A stretch of DNA of 64,000 nucleotides from Adiantum capillus-veneris. Taxonomy: Eukaryota > Streptophyta > Polypodiopsida > Polypodiales > Pteridaceae. The notes beneath the pieces are model-generated. The model was not told where the DNA came from. It saw only the letters and a list, made by a program, of their open reading frames with translations, and did no database searches. The stretch lies in assembly GCA_014529385.2 (NCBI GenBank), contig CM043966.1, positions 107,273,587-107,337,586 of the forward strand. The letters run 5' to 3'. This document shows positions 1 through 11,375 of the stretch, piece by piece. A program made the position numbers and the translations under genes. The stretch's first letter is position 1, and each line of letters starts with the position of its first letter.

Positions 1-167
1 CCTCTATAAGCCTTTTCTGGCCTGGGATATGGTACATGTTCCTCCCCTAAGGGTGCTCCTAACCCATAGTTCCTCACTCGCCTAGCAAGTGTTCGTTCTT
101 CTGCTTGACTTCTTTCTTCTTGTTCTCGTTGTGGTGATTCCGTCCTAATTGGATTTCGCGTTCTCAT
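1..167 (-). pseudogene. Open reading frame fragment running off the window, unrecognised
   Basis: An open frame begins at a methionine codon at 167 and stays open to base 1. It encodes an arginine- and glutamate-rich segment starting MRTRNPIRTESP with a later RRVRNYGLG stretch. The same frame is also open upstream to about 240, where homology to the adjacent 2.3 kb LTR repeat stops. Charged, low-complexity N-termini of this kind are common in Ty3 gag proteins, so it may be the gag of another element into which the minus-strand LTR element inserted. No domain can be named. Only about 56 codons are visible, so a chance ORF is possible. Confidence 0.3.
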
Positions 168-244
168 CCTAATCTCATCATGGTATTGCGGATGGAGTGG
201 TGGTTTGGTGGTGCTTCTAGCCCTCACACGGTGGAGAGGGGGAA

Positions 245-2527
245 TGGGGGAACACGCCCGGCACAAACACAAGGGCCTCTCTACAGATCAGGGTATCCAC
301 AACACCCCTATCCTCTCGGAAAACACCTTCAAAGAAACACTTTACACTAGTAGACCATCGCCTGCTCAATTTCCACTGCTCACACACTCCACAAATCCAC
401 CACACAAGGCACACCTGCTACCACAGCCTGTCTCCACCTTACACACACTCACAGCCGCTCAATCTCACTCTCTCACACAAAACACCATCGGTCCGGGGGG
501 TACACACTTCCACACAGCTGGCACAGAGGGGAAACATGAAAGCAGGAGAAAGAGAAGGGGGAAAGGGGAAACGACAGTGAGAAGGGGTACCAGTCGCTAG
601 ATTGCACTTCACAAAGCACGCACACATGCTTACACTGCCATCACCATGGCCATTTTCACAAGAAAATACAAAGGGGTCTGACAGGCACACTCTTCTGTCA
701 GAGAGCTCCTCTTTGCAGGCTTCAAACGGCAACCAAAGGCCAGGAAAAAAGCCACTAATTTGATTAATTTTCGACTTTTATAGTGCGGGGTCTTCAATTT
801 GGGAAATTGCCCTTCAATTGGTCCATATGGCACCCATTTTTGGTATCATTTGGGAAGGGGGGCATCGCCTTGCTCCATCTGCTCTCTTTCTCTCTCTTTT
901 GCACTGGGGGGGCATTAGTGATGTCGCTATTGCCCCTTGGATTTTTTTTTTTTTACTTTTTCCACCTTCATTTTTTACCCCTTCGTGGGCTCAGCCTTGC
1001 ACTGCTTGATTTTGACTTTTTCCCTCTCTCTATCCGACTCCTCGTTTGGTTCGGCTTCAATCTTGCTCTTTGCCTTGATTTGTCCAGCCTCTACTGGCCC
1101 TCTTGCTCTTTGCTTGGCCCACTTGGCCGCCCTCGGGCTCTACCTCCCTCTGCTCACTGTCCATACCGTGGGACCTTCCCTTTGCACCCAACTTCCCGGT
1201 TCGGACCCGACTACTCCTGCCCTCCCTTCATTCTTGCGGGACTCGCCTCTATTTCACACTGGGGGGGCATTAGGGATGTTGCTAATGCCCTTCCTCTTTG
1301 CCTTTAAAATGTCTTTCCATGTGGCCGCCTGTGTGAGCTCTCCCTTCAGTCGACGCTTTCCACGTAGGTAGTCGACCCCACCCTCTCCATTTCCACACGC
1401 AGGCGCACGCCGCCGCACCACCCCGCCCTGCCAAAACATTGCCGCCTACGCCCGGCATGGCCGCCTCCTGCCAACGTAGCGTCCACGGGCCGCCGCCCTC
1501 GCACCATAGCGAAGAGCTCACAGAGCTCCATGCTCACCTTAATACCCCCAAGTGGCACCTCTTTCTTTCCTTACACCCCACGGCTCTGCTTGCTGGCAAT
1601 GCATATGGGTTTGCCCCCCCATGCCACGTGGCAGCCTCTCTTTCCAGGGCCCTCAAGCTCCAAAAAACCCCCCAAAAAATAAATAAATATATATAAAACC
1701 TCTCTTTTGGCCTTCTTCTCCCGGCCCTCATACTTTGTCGGATGATCGAAATCTTGGATCGCCAATCCGAGTCAAATATTCACTGAGTCGGCCCCGGGTC
1801 ATGCAAACCCCACCATACTATGCTTCTTCTGAGCCAGCTATATGAGGCCATCAAAACCAAGAAAATCACCCGCATGCACTTCCCCGCCATATGCCCCCAA
1901 TTTGACCCTGTCGTATCCTGCTGACCGAGTATTCGATTGATGCACCGTTGACTTGTGCTAGCTCCACATGACGCACACTATCATCAAGAACTTTGGCGAG
2001 GCCCAAAAGAGGCCAGATTGCGCACCTTCCACTGCAGCCAAGTGGGCTCAGACCTGGCCCCCGGAAAATCTTCCACTTAGCATATTTTGCAAACCAGAGC
2101 TCCGATTCGCAATCCGAGAAGACATGCATGCTCCACAACTCGAGCACTACACATGTATATACTGACATCAGCCCGGGCCACCTATCCCCAGTTTCCTTAT
2201 CCATCGGGGATCTACAACACACTCCAACTTCAAACTAACATATCTTTCATATCCGGGCTCTGTTTGACGAGCCGTCTAGACCGGCTTCTAGAGCATTCTA
2301 AACACTACATTCTAGAGCCTTGACTTGGCATTTTGGACACCTTCATCTGCCATCCCATATGGACCATCCCGCAACACTTTTGGCCTAAAAAACCACTTCA
2401 GACATACTTTTCTGCTATCCTTGGGCTGCCCAGGTCCTTGGCACCCGCCCTAGCCTTCTGCACTTCACTTGCCTGCTCGCTCTGCTTGGCATAGACGATT
2501 TCCTAGCTTGGACCAACTTTGGTTGCA
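245..2527 (-). repeat. Long terminal repeat copy 1 (3' LTR of the gag-only element)
   Basis: It matches 19796-22564 along its length apart from short indels, a deletion in the other copy near 22330, and the insertion near 21.0-21.8 kb. The ends are TG...CA. Homology stops sharply at 2527 and tapers at about 232-245. Just beyond 2528 the minus strand has a purine run (about 2533-2549) that could be the polypurine tract, which supports this being the 3' LTR. Small ORFs inside it (for example 783-1307) show no conserved domain and I treat them as chance. Confidence 0.65.
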
Positions 2528-2846
2528 TCATCATTGCTCACCCCCTCGTTGAAAATTTATGTTCAACCACACATATGCTTACTGCACTAAAAAACAACAT
2601 ACCAAAACAAACTGTCTGTACACCATAAAACCCCTACAATATGTACAAAACTAGCATCTGCCACCTGGCGCCTTTACTTATGTGGGTTGCCCAACCCCTT
2701 GCTTTACCTGTCACCAACCTCCTGGGTCAAACACCTTGCATTGGTCTCTTTCATCCACTTGCAACAACCTTGCGTATTGCCACACCAAGGCACATGTATC
2801 CAACCACATGTCCAACCTACCATCAACATGCTTCTACCACTCCAAG
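2528..2846 (-). other. Internal remainder of the gag-only element next to its 3' LTR
   Basis: No ORF with recognisable similarity. This is the 3' untranslated stretch between the acidic ORF and the 3' LTR, cut off from 8387-8563 by the copia insertion. The last five bases (CCAAG) form the left copia target duplication. Confidence 0.45.
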
Positions 2847-3038
2847 TGTTGGGGTATAAAGCCCAATGTGGTCGCCCAGGTAAGTGGGTGTGCCGCCAGG
2901 TATGTACACATATTCTTTTGTAAAAACCTAATAAGAACTCACTATGCTCTACACATTACAGTAGAGCGAGTTCACCATATCGTTGTGCTCTTCTTCTCGC
3001 ACTCTCTCTCGCATCGCACTTCCGCTCGTACTCCTTCA
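2847..3038 (+). repeat. copia-1 5' LTR
   Basis: Starts TGTTGGGGTATAAAGCCC and ends CTCCTTCA. It matches 8195-8386 with six substitutions and no indels. The primer binding site begins two bases downstream. Confidence 0.95.
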
Positions 3039-3040
3039 AC

Positions 3041-3052
3041 TGGTATCAGAGC
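3041..3052 (+). promoter_or_regulatory. copia-1 primer binding site (initiator Met tRNA type)
   Basis: TGGTATCAGAGC lies directly after the 5' LTR. It is the usual plant copia primer site, complementary to the 3' end of initiator methionine tRNA, where minus-strand DNA synthesis starts. Confidence 0.9.
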
Positions 3053-4122
3053 TCAGATCGAGGCTCGGGGCAGCACTGCAGGAGGCTAGAGCCACCAGCT
3101 CAGATTGGAGTGAAATTCGATAGGCAAAGACACGGCCCCAAATCTCGTGGGAGTGCGCGAAGGACTCGGTGTTGTCAGAATTTCATTCTGAGGTCATCTC
3201 GGTCACCGTTCGGCTTCGACAAAGTTCTGCGCAGGCCATTTTCGACTATGTGGTCTCAGCGGGTGCAAATCCGACTTTGGAAATTTGGGGTTTTGGCCTA
3301 CGACTGCAGGTGCTGAGGATATCGACACTCCCAGAGTGTTGATTTGTGGCTGTCTACACATCGAAGGACGGCTCACAGTTCTTGGAGGCGTGTCACATAC
3401 GACACAAGTGCATCTACACACAGACTGTAGGCGACATCCACTAGTTCATCAGGTAGCTTCTGTTTGCTGCTTGATATTCCAGATTTCATCCTGACATTGC
3501 AAGTACTTCCACATGGGATGTATTGTCAGAGATGATGTATGTTTGTTGAGGGTTTGCTGGCTGTGAGTCACGCAGCAAACAACCGCCGCAGCGGTTACAA
3601 CATACAGTGGAAAATTTGTGGATGTATGACTTTGTGGGAAGTCTATGTACTGTCAGATTTACTGCAGCCTTTGTTGAGGGTCGAGTGAGGTTTTATTGAG
3701 CTGGGGGATTCTCGAATGTTGAGATCCTTTCGGTGATACAGGTCTTGGAGCGATCCCTCGAGCACCCTTAGATAGGCAGCTAGGATGTATTGACTGTGAG
3801 TTAGACAGTTGGGATTGCATCTTTGCTTTACTGCCGTTGAGGCATTGTCACAGTCTATGCTTACAGGACAGTGACAGGACAGTGAGAGACAGTATTGGTG
3901 CAGGACAGGTTTACCCGCAGCTTACAATGCCAGAGAGACAGTGTTTTTTGAGCTGTTTTTAGTACACCAGAGCCATTTTACAAAGGAGACTCTGCCAAAA
4001 TTTTTGCAGAATCTGAAGCTTTCTTGGTTCATTTGACAGGTTGATATTGGTTCAGAGGTCATTTTACAGGGGAAACTCTGACGAATTTTTCCCAGGAAAG
4101 TAAACTACTGTGAAGCGTAGCT
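3053..4122 (+). other. copia-1 untranslated leader
   Basis: About 1.07 kb between the primer site and the gag start. It has several stops in all frames and no domain. A long leader that presumably carries packaging signals is normal for copia elements. Nothing else is visible. Confidence 0.7.
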
Positions 4123-5169
4123 ATGGCTGGATCACAAGACACTGCTCTTTACAATATCAAGAAGCTGGACGGAACCAATTTCCCATTGTGGAAGCAGCAG
4201 ATTTGGCACGTGTTGGTACAAAAGAAGCAGATAAAACCTATAAAGCTCAAGGGGATAAAACCAGAAGATATGGACGAAGATGAATGGAGCGAAATGGATG
4301 AATTGGCACTTTCTACCATTATGCTGACTTTGGCAGAAAGCGTTTACTTCAATGTAGCAGACGAGGATTCGGCTTATCAAGCATGGTTAAAGCTGAGTGA
4401 TCTTTATGAGAAGCAGAGTGCAGCTTCACAGGTATACTGGCTTAAAAATCTTGTTGACTTGAAGATGAAAGAAGGGACACCTATGTCCAATCATCTGAAT
4501 GAATTCAACACAATCTATAGTCAGTTGTCAGCTCAAGGTGTCAAGTTTGATGAACCTGTTAGAGCTATGTTCCTGTTGATCACATTGCCGGAAAGTTGGG
4601 ACACTTTTCGCACAGCTTTGAGTAATTCTGCACCTCCAGATGGTTTGAACATAGCAGGTGTAGAAGGAAGTCTGCTTACTGAAGAAACCAATAGAAAGAC
4701 AATGGACAAAGGCAAAGGAACAGCCTTAGTTGTCAGGGGAAGGACCAAAGAAAAGTACAAAGGTGGAAAGAGGAATCGGTCTCGTAGCAAGTCCCGCAGT
4801 GCTAAAGGCAAGAGTGACATAGAATGCTACCATTGTGGCAAGAAGGGTCACATGAAAAGAGACTGCAGAGAATGGAAAGCAGAAAAAGGCAAAGAGAAAG
4901 CTGAAGACCATGGTGAGAAGAACAAGTCCTTAGTGAAGATTCAAGAAATAAATGTGACAAACACTGTTGCAGAGGATGACAGTCTAGTGGCAGGAGACAT
5001 CTACTTCTTGAAGAATGCAATGGACTCAGCTCTTCTTACAGCATCTGATGGAAATGAACTGAGTGACTGGATTATAGACTCAGGGGCATCACTTCATGTG
5101 TCTCCAAACAAGGAGTGGTTTACCTCTTATGTGACCACTAAACATCATGTTCGGCTAGGCAATGGGTAG
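4123..5169 (+). pseudogene. gag-pol: copia-1 gag and start of protease
   Basis: A 348 codon ORF encoding the capsid/nucleocapsid part of the polyprotein. The N-terminal half matches the copia gag domain (KLDGTNFPLWKQQI near residues 14-27, then DEDSAYQAWLKLSDLYE). A basic RS-rich linker precedes a zinc knuckle, CYHCGKKGHMKRDC, near residue 234. The aspartic protease active site is at WIIDSGASLHVSP near residue 315. The start at 4123 gives the standard gag N-terminus. Translation stops at TAG 5167-5169 inside the protease, just after GNG, where related elements read on, so this is a nonsense mutation. Confidence 0.93.
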
Positions 5170-5820
5170 ACATGTGAGATCTTAGGTGTTGGAGATGTAC
5201 AATTGAAGTTTCAGAATGGCTCTTCTTTCACGCTGAAGAATGTGAGACATGTTCCCGCAATTACAAAGAGCTTGATCAGCACACGTTTACTTGATGATGC
5301 TGGCTACGTCACCACTTTTGGACAGAACATGTGGAAGATATCCAAGGGTTCTATGATAGTAGCACATGGAGTAAAGTCTGGAGGACTTTACATGATTTAT
5401 GTATCAAATGTCTCTAAAAATGTAATCAATGTAACCGAGCAGCCGAACGTTTCTTTGTGGCATAGCCGGTTAGGACATATGTCCAAGAAGGGAATGGAAA
5501 TCTTGTCTCGTTCTGGTTATTTGCCTAGCTTTTCATTTAATGATTTTGAATTCTGTGAATATTGTCTGTATGGTAAGCAAACACAGCAACCACATAAGCA
5601 TAGAAGCAGTAGAAGAGATACACAGTTGGCACTTGTTCATAGTGACTTGTGTGGACCTATGCCTAACCTATCTCTAGGGGGAGCTTCTTACTTTATGACA
5701 TTTATAGATGATTACTCGAGGAAAGTATAGGTTTACTTTCTCAAGCACAAGGATGAAGCGTTTAGTGTTTTCAAAACGTTTGTGACACTTGTGGAGAATC
5801 AGAGTGGCAAGAAGCTTTAA
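5170..5820 (+). pseudogene. gag-pol: copia-1 protease end, GAG-pre-integrase and integrase N-terminal part
   Basis: The same frame as gag continues after the TAG at 5167. It shows the protease C-terminal part, the GAG-pre-integrase zinc-binding region (SLWHSRLGHMSKKGM, then CEYCLYGK), and the first integrase catalytic block HSDLCGPMP with YFMTFIDDYSRKV. A TAG at 5728 replaces the tryptophan expected after RKV, and a TAA at 5818 sits just before the CLRTDNGGEY block. All of these would end translation, so this copy cannot make integrase. Confidence 0.9.
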
Positions 5821-6941
5821 TGCTTACGCGCACTGACAATGGTGGAGAGTATGTTTCAAAGGGCTTTCAGGACTTTTGTGAGTCAAAAGGTATAAAACGT
5901 GAACTTACTGCTCCTTACAATCCTCCTCAAAATGGTGTTGCTGAGAGGATGAATAGGACCATACAAGAGAAGGTCAGAAGTATGTTGTCTAATGCACAAC
6001 TGCCAAATGGGTTTTGGGCTGAAGCTGTATCAACAGCTGTTCATCTTGTAAATAGATCTCCTAGCAAGGTTTTGCAGAAGGATTCAGTGCCAGAGATGGT
6101 ATGGTCAAGCAAAATGCCCTCATACAAGCATCTCAGAGTCTTTGGCTGTGAGGCATATACTCACGTTCCAAAGGAATTTAGGAACAAACTTGAGCCAAAG
6201 AGTAGAAAGAGCATCTTTCTAGGCTATGGTTATTCTGGTGAGATGGGGTACAGACTTTGGGATCCCGAATCCAGAAAGGTTATCCGCAGCAATGGTGTTC
6301 ACTTTAATGAAGCCAAATATCATTCTAAACCAGACAGGGTTGAGGAGATTAGAAGAGTTGTCTTCCAAGAAGATGGACCTGCACGTGCAAGACAAAATGT
6401 CAGGGCTCAAGAGGAGCAAGGACAGGATAGAGTGGAACCACAGATTGTGGCTGAGCCTGAGCCACCTGTTGTGCGTAGATCTGGATGTGTCACGCGACCT
6501 CCTGATAGGTTTGTTCCATCTATGAACTATGTCATGTTGACTGATTGCAATGAGCCTTCATGTTACAAGGAAGCAGTGCAAATGAAGGACTCCGGGAATT
6601 GGCAATTGGCCATGCAGTCAGAGATGACAGCTCTACATAAAAACAAGACATGGAAGCTAGTTAAATTACCACAGGGCAAAAAGGCTCTACCTTGTAAATG
6701 GGTTTACAGGTATAAGATCACTGCTCATGATAGTCAGCCAAAGTACAAAGAAAGGCTTGTTGCCAAGGGCTTTAAGCAAGAACAAGGCATTGACTTTGAT
6801 GAAGTCTTCTCTCCGGCGGTCAAGATGACTACATTGAGATGCTTTCTTGCATTGGTTGCCATATTAGATTTGGTGTTGCACCAAATGGATGTCAAGACAG
6901 CGTTCTTGCATGGTGATTTAGATGTGGAAATTTACATGTAG
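5820..6941 (+). pseudogene. gag-pol: copia-1 integrase core and reverse transcriptase N-terminal part
   Basis: A 373 codon stretch in a different frame from the upstream part. A GC duplication near 5826-5829 probably caused the shift. It contains the second and third integrase catalytic residues (RTDNGGEY and PPQNGVAERMNRTIQ), the integrase C-terminal region, and the start of the copia RT domain (LVKLPQGKKALPCKWVYRYK, ending at MDVKTAFLHGDL, the first RT aspartate block). A TAG at 6939 replaces the residue after IYM, where copia proteins usually read QQ or EQ. Confidence 0.93.
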
Positions 6942-7640
6942 CAGCTAGAAGGGTTTGTTGAGAAAGGCAAGGAAGATTGGGTATGCCAGTTGTTAAAGAG
7001 TCTTTATGGCTTAAAACAATCACCGAGGGCATGGTACCATAAATTCCACAAGTTTATGCTTTCTCAAGGCTACAAACGTAGTGAGTTCGATCACTGTCTA
7101 TATACAAAGAAGGCTAAGGATGGTAGTTGGCTGATCCTTATTTTGTATGTGGATGACATGTTGATTGCTGGCAAGCACTTGGAAGAAATTTCAGCTTTGA
7201 AGTCAAAGATGGCAAAATCGTTTGACATGAAAGACATGGGTGAGGCAAGTCATATACTTGGTATGCGCATTGAGAGAGACAGATCAAAGAAGTTGATTTG
7301 GTTATCTCAAACAGAGTATATTGACAAGGTTTTGCAACGTTTCAATATGGAGAAGGGAAACGCACTGAGTGTTCCATTGCCACCATATGTGAAACTTAGC
7401 AAACAAGATTGTCCTGTGTCTGAGGAAGAACAGGCTGAAATGGATAAGATTCCATATGCGTCTGCAGTGGGTAGTTTGATGTATGCAATGATTGCTACTC
7501 GCCCAGACATGGCATTTGCAGTGGGAGTAGTAAGTCGATACATGTCAAACCCAGGCAAGAAACATTGGGAGGCAGTGAAAGGAATATTGAGATACCTGAA
7601 AGCTACAAAGAGTATGCGTATATGCTATGGGAGTCAGTAG
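6942..7640 (+). pseudogene. gag-pol: copia-1 reverse transcriptase C-terminal part
   Basis: In frame with the previous segment after the TAG at 6939. It carries SLYGLKQSPRAWY, the catalytic LYVDDML block with both aspartates, and the palm/thumb region ending in YASAVGSLMYAM and the MSNPGKKHW connection region. A TAG at 7638 follows CYGSQ and separates it from RNase H. Confidence 0.93.
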
Positions 7641-8105
7641 CTAAGTGTAAAGGGTTTTACAGACTCAGATTATGCAGGTGACTTAGACAACCGAAGGTCT
7701 ACATCAGGGTATGTCTTTACATTGGCTGGTGGAGCAGTATCATGGCGTTCTAGATTACAAGATTGTGTTACTCAGTCTACTACAGAGGCTGAATATGTTG
7801 CAGCATCAGAGGCATGCAAAGAATCAATTTGGCTTAATCGACTAGTAACAGATTTGGGAATCAAAGAAGAGATGCCTGTGTTATATTGTGATAGTCAAAG
7901 TGCTATACAATTGGCTCGCAATCCAGTTTATCACTCAAAGACAAAGCATGCGGATGTGAAGTATCATTTCATCAGGGAAATGCTCGAGGATAAGCAACTT
8001 CAGCTTGTCAAAGTTCACACCACAGAAAATCCTGCTGATCTACTTACAAAAGGACTTCCCTCAGAGAGATTTGCGCATTTTCGCAAGCAATTAGGTGTAG
8101 GGTAG
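7641..8105 (+). pseudogene. gag-pol: copia-1 RNase H
   Basis: The RNase H domain that removes the RNA strand during reverse transcription. It has the catalytic signatures [19 protein letters not shown] and YCDSQSAI, and ends with the usual copia C-terminus HTTENPADLLTKGLP. It is open from 7641 to the natural stop at 8103-8105, but lies behind the upstream nonsense codons. Confidence 0.92.
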
Positions 8106-8183
8106 TACATCACTTCTCTACATCTCTTGTATATTAGCTTGTATAGTAGCTTCTCTCACACTTAAAGTACCACATTGGACTTT

Positions 8184-8193
8184 AAGTGGGAGG
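8184..8193 (+). promoter_or_regulatory. copia-1 polypurine tract
   Basis: AAGTGGGAGG immediately before the 3' LTR is the plus-strand primer. It is the same class of tract found next to the second copia element at 23590. Confidence 0.85.
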
Positions 8194-8194
8194 T

Positions 8195-8386
8195 TGTTGG
8201 GGTATAAAGCCCAATGTGGTCGCCCAGGTAAGTGGGCGGGCCGCTAGGTATGTACACATATTCTTTTGTAAAAACCTAATAAGAACTCACTATGCTCTAC
8301 ACATTACAGTAGAGAGAGTTCACCATATCGTCGTGCTCTTCTTCTCGCACTCTCTCTCGCATCGCACTTACGCTCGTACTCCTTCA
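8195..8386 (+). repeat. copia-1 3' LTR
   Basis: A 192 bp copy of 2847-3038. It is followed by CCGAG, the right target duplication. Confidence 0.95.
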
Positions 8387-9533
8387 CCGAGAACTTAATG
8401 GCAAATTGCCCACTCGCAACCAAGCATATCCAAGAACACCAAATAAAGCATTCTCATGCTCACCATCCAAAGACCTGCTTGTACCATCACTCGCATCAAA
8501 CAGACCTCACATATCTGACCCGCCCTCCCATCCATATAAAGCTAGATTCTCGTCTAGCAGATCCTATACTTGCTCAACAGCACACTGCACAGCTACCTTT
8601 ATCACCATTCCTTTCAACCACCACTCACAGACCTCCTTACAAAGCTTAGACACTGCCTTGGAGTCCACATCACCTGTCATAGAGGGCATTGATTGCGTAG
8701 GAAGCACCTCTAACTTTGACTCTGCTCCGCCCTTCTCACCTGCCATGAACTCAAGTTCAAAATCGTCGAGCTCCTCCTCGTCAATTGGCCCTTCAAGGTC
8801 CATAAGCACCACCTGCTTGTCCGCTACAATTACCTGCTCTTCTACTCTACTGCATCCTCAAGATCTGCCAAGGAAGAGAGAAACTCATTCTCTATCACCT
8901 CCTCCTCGTCCTCTTCCATAGGTACAACTGCTCTATCCCTCTTGGAAAATTTTTGTAGCTGCTGCACCACCATGGCATACTCTACTGCTATCTTCATTAA
9001 CATGGCCATTATCATGGCACTGCACACCAGTTTTACCTGATCCTCACTACCTGTAGGGCTAAATTGCTCCACTTGGTCTTCACTAAGCACTTCGACTTGC
9101 ACTTCATGCTGCTCCTCGCACATATTCACTGCCTCTCCACTCACATGTAAGAGGTCGAACTCATCATACCTGGATTGGGACGACTCGGTCTGCCAACTCG
9201 TATCTGCGTCCATAGAGCTATCACCACTCAACACAGTCTCCTCTTCGGACTCAAGCTCAGGAATCTCCTCTAGCTTCACTGCTTCAACCTCGTTTGCAAA
9301 CCGCACTCCTTGCTCTTTATCGCACTACAATGGAGCTTCAATAGTTACACTCGAACTCGGCATCACACCCTTTGTCCACTCTGGAACCACCTGCACTTCC
9401 ACCACAATTGGAACTACTCTACCTGGCATCTTCGGCATAGGAACCACCCTATCTCTCTGTAGCCAAAGAACCCTTGGTTCTTCTCGCACTTGCACTTCTC
9501 TTTGCACCACCTGTGGCTCGGCTACCACCACAT
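8387..9533 (-). pseudogene. C-terminal acidic part of the gag-like ORF of the gag-only element
   Basis: This minus-strand coding stretch continues the gag frame that is broken at 19125 by the DNA transposon. The first part (9533 to 9325) is rich in V, Q, R and E and ends at TAG 9325-9327. The same frame then goes on to 8842 with a strongly acidic region (EEIPELESEEE and MEEDEEEV). After a one-base frame change near 8850 it continues to 8564 with GPIDEEELDDFELEF. No enzyme domain is seen. Such acidic tails occur in gag or additional proteins of plant Ty3 elements, but the function is unknown. From 8563 to 8387 I see only noncoding sequence. Confidence 0.6.
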
Positions 9534-9537
9534 TATA
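9534..9537. repeat. Left TATA target-site duplication of the DNA transposon
   Basis: TATA directly before GGGTATAA. The same four bases follow the right terminus at 19125-19128. Removing the element plus one TATA rejoins the gag reading frame of the host element (PKQY then NVVVAEPQ). Confidence 0.85.
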
Positions 9538-9565
9538 GGGTATAAGCATGTTAACTTGTAATGCT
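9538..9565 (+). repeat. Left terminal inverted repeat of the DNA transposon
   Basis: Begins GGGTATAAGCATGTTAACTT. Its reverse complement is at 19097-19124 with 26 of 28 bases matching. It is followed by ATGCTAGTTATC, which resembles the intron minisatellite core. Confidence 0.87.
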
Positions 9566-9725
9566 AGTTATCACGTGGCAACAAGCATATCTTGTAAGCA
9601 TAATGAGAGTGTAACTTTTCAAATATGTGGGAATCCATCGAATATTTCAAAATAGGGAGACCACCCTGAATCCACTTTCCTGACCATTCACATAGTGTTA
9701 CTCTAAGGGGAGTGGGGCAGTCAAA
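9566..9725 (+). other. Subterminal region and presumed 5' flank of the plus-strand gene
   Basis: A noncoding stretch between the left terminus and the first ATG. It has two short motifs (AAGCATATC and AAGCATAATG) related to the palindromic intron repeats. Presumably it carries the plus-gene promoter, but no clear promoter element can be named. Confidence 0.4.
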
Positions 9726-9954
9726 ATGCGTGGAGAGAAGCGGAGTGGGCTAGTCAACATGCATGGAGAGAAGGGAGACGGAGGGGCCAGAGGCAAGAGG
9801 GGCGCAGGGGCCATAGGTAAGAGAGAACCAAAAAAAAAGTCGACCCCTGAACTTTCTGCTGCTTCTTCTCCGCCCCGAAAAAGGGTGAAGCTCTCTGATT
9901 CCCCAGCATCCCCAATGGCAAAGACCTTGCATACAAAGGGGAAGGATGACTCAG

Positions 9955-9988
<34 letters not shown>

Positions 9989-10021
9989 CACTGCTAATCT
10001 TGTGACATTGGGGGTGTGCAG
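9955..10021 (+). other. Short intron with a CT microsatellite
   Basis: A 67 bp intron bounded by GTACTC and GTGTGCAG. About 27 bases of CT repeat at 9958-9984 form a pyrimidine-rich tract. Confidence 0.55.
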
Positions 10022-11375
10022 GCCGATGGAAAGCTCCAAAGTTTACAGTCCCAGTATAGAGCAAGTTCTGTATTACAGCAGAAGAGTTCAATGATGTTCT
10101 TGGCCTCTCCCTGGCTGGTGCCAACCCCAAACTAGTGAGGTGGGATCAGATCAGTGATGTGGAGAGGTTCAGTGTTTTCAGAGAGTCAAAGAATCGTAGT
10201 CACTATCGCATTAAATGCAGTTGTTTGCGTACTGATATGTTCAACCAGGTGATGCAGCTGCATTACAAGGTGTACCAGAAGCCCCCAACAAACATGAAAA
10301 AAACTCTGCATTTACCAAGGGGTTTGTAAAATAATTCAGCCCGGCGGCAATTGCAAGTAGCTCAGCCATGCAATTCAATTGGGCTGAATTCGCTGTCCAG
10401 TATTTGCAGGACCTCCGAGAGAAAGGGTACTACGAGGCCCATGTCAAAAAGTGGAGGATGCGCAATGTATGTCTAAACATCGAGGAGGCGCAAGCTGAAA
10501 TGAAGGAGGATACCAAGGAGACACCCATCTCTCGCCACATCACTCACCAGCAGACTGAAAGCCTGTCATTTTTTGGCGTTGAGAATTTGCAGCACATAAA
10601 GGCTGCCTCTGAAATTCTCAACAAACAACTGCAAGATGCTAAAGAACATCTTCTAACTGCAAAATGAGACTTTAAAGCTGCGAGGGTTGTCCAAGCAAGC
10701 AATGCTAGGGTCACGCCAATTGTGCTTGCTATGAGACAAAAGCTTCACGACGCTGAAAATGAATTATAAAGGTTACTATAGAGCGATAGCGTGGATGCAA
10801 AGAGGGAAATAGAGTGTAAAGTAAAAATAGAGACATTGGAAGGTTTGGCATTTCCTGACAGTGAGGACACTCTTGCTGCTGACTCAACTTGTCAGCGTGT
10901 AAGTGCGTGACTTTTATGCTTCTACCGTATGATTGGAATATGTGCACAACAAACCTATGTACTTACCATGCTCCTCTTTTTTTTGGTGTGCAAATTAATG
11001 TGGAGGTTATGGAAGAAAAAGTGAATGCATGTGAAGGTCAAGTGCAACTCCTAATGCACATGAGAAAGATGCTACAAGGCTCCTCCATTCCCACTGCCCT
11101 GTGTAATATGGCTATGGGCACTTTTATAGAAAGTATAGCAGGGGTATGCGATGGGACGATGATCAACCCGTGCAGTGGCTGCAGTTTGCCACTTGAAGTA
11201 AAGGGAATCTCCGCCATGGTCAAGATGCCCTGTGGGCATAGCTACCACTTTCTCTGCCTTGCAGCTGCATGCTCCTTGTCGACAAAATGTAGAGCTATGA
11301 CCTGCGAGCAAAGGATACCACAAGAATGGTGTTGGAAACCCACAGGGCAAAGACATCCAATCACACCAACATCTG

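Larger units (their letters stand above)
2847..8386 (+). mobile_element. Ty1/copia LTR retrotransposon, full length but defective (copia-1)
   Basis: A complete 5.54 kb copia element. It has two 192 bp LTRs, a Met-type primer binding site, and gag, protease, integrase, reverse transcriptase and RNase H in the copia order, then a polypurine tract. The flanks are CCAAG and CCGAG, a 5 bp target duplication with one difference. I count six differences between the LTRs, about 97 percent identity, so it is moderately young. Coding capacity is broken by in-frame stops at 5167, 5728, 5818, 6939 and 7638 and a frameshift near 5826. It lies inside the older minus-strand gag-only element. Confidence 0.96.

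Noticed and set aside
783-1371. Hydrophobic ORFs of 144-174 codons in the left LTR, and relatives at 20326-21100
   Set aside because: The two LTR copies are not in matching frames over their length and the residues reflect pyrimidine-rich sequence; not a membrane protein.
3110-3494. ORFs in the copia-1 leader
   Set aside because: Short, no domain, located between primer site and gag where untranslated sequence is expected.
8842-9549. Separate small host gene for the acidic ORFs
   Set aside because: They continue the gag frame when the DNA transposon is removed, so they are the C-terminal part of that ORF.
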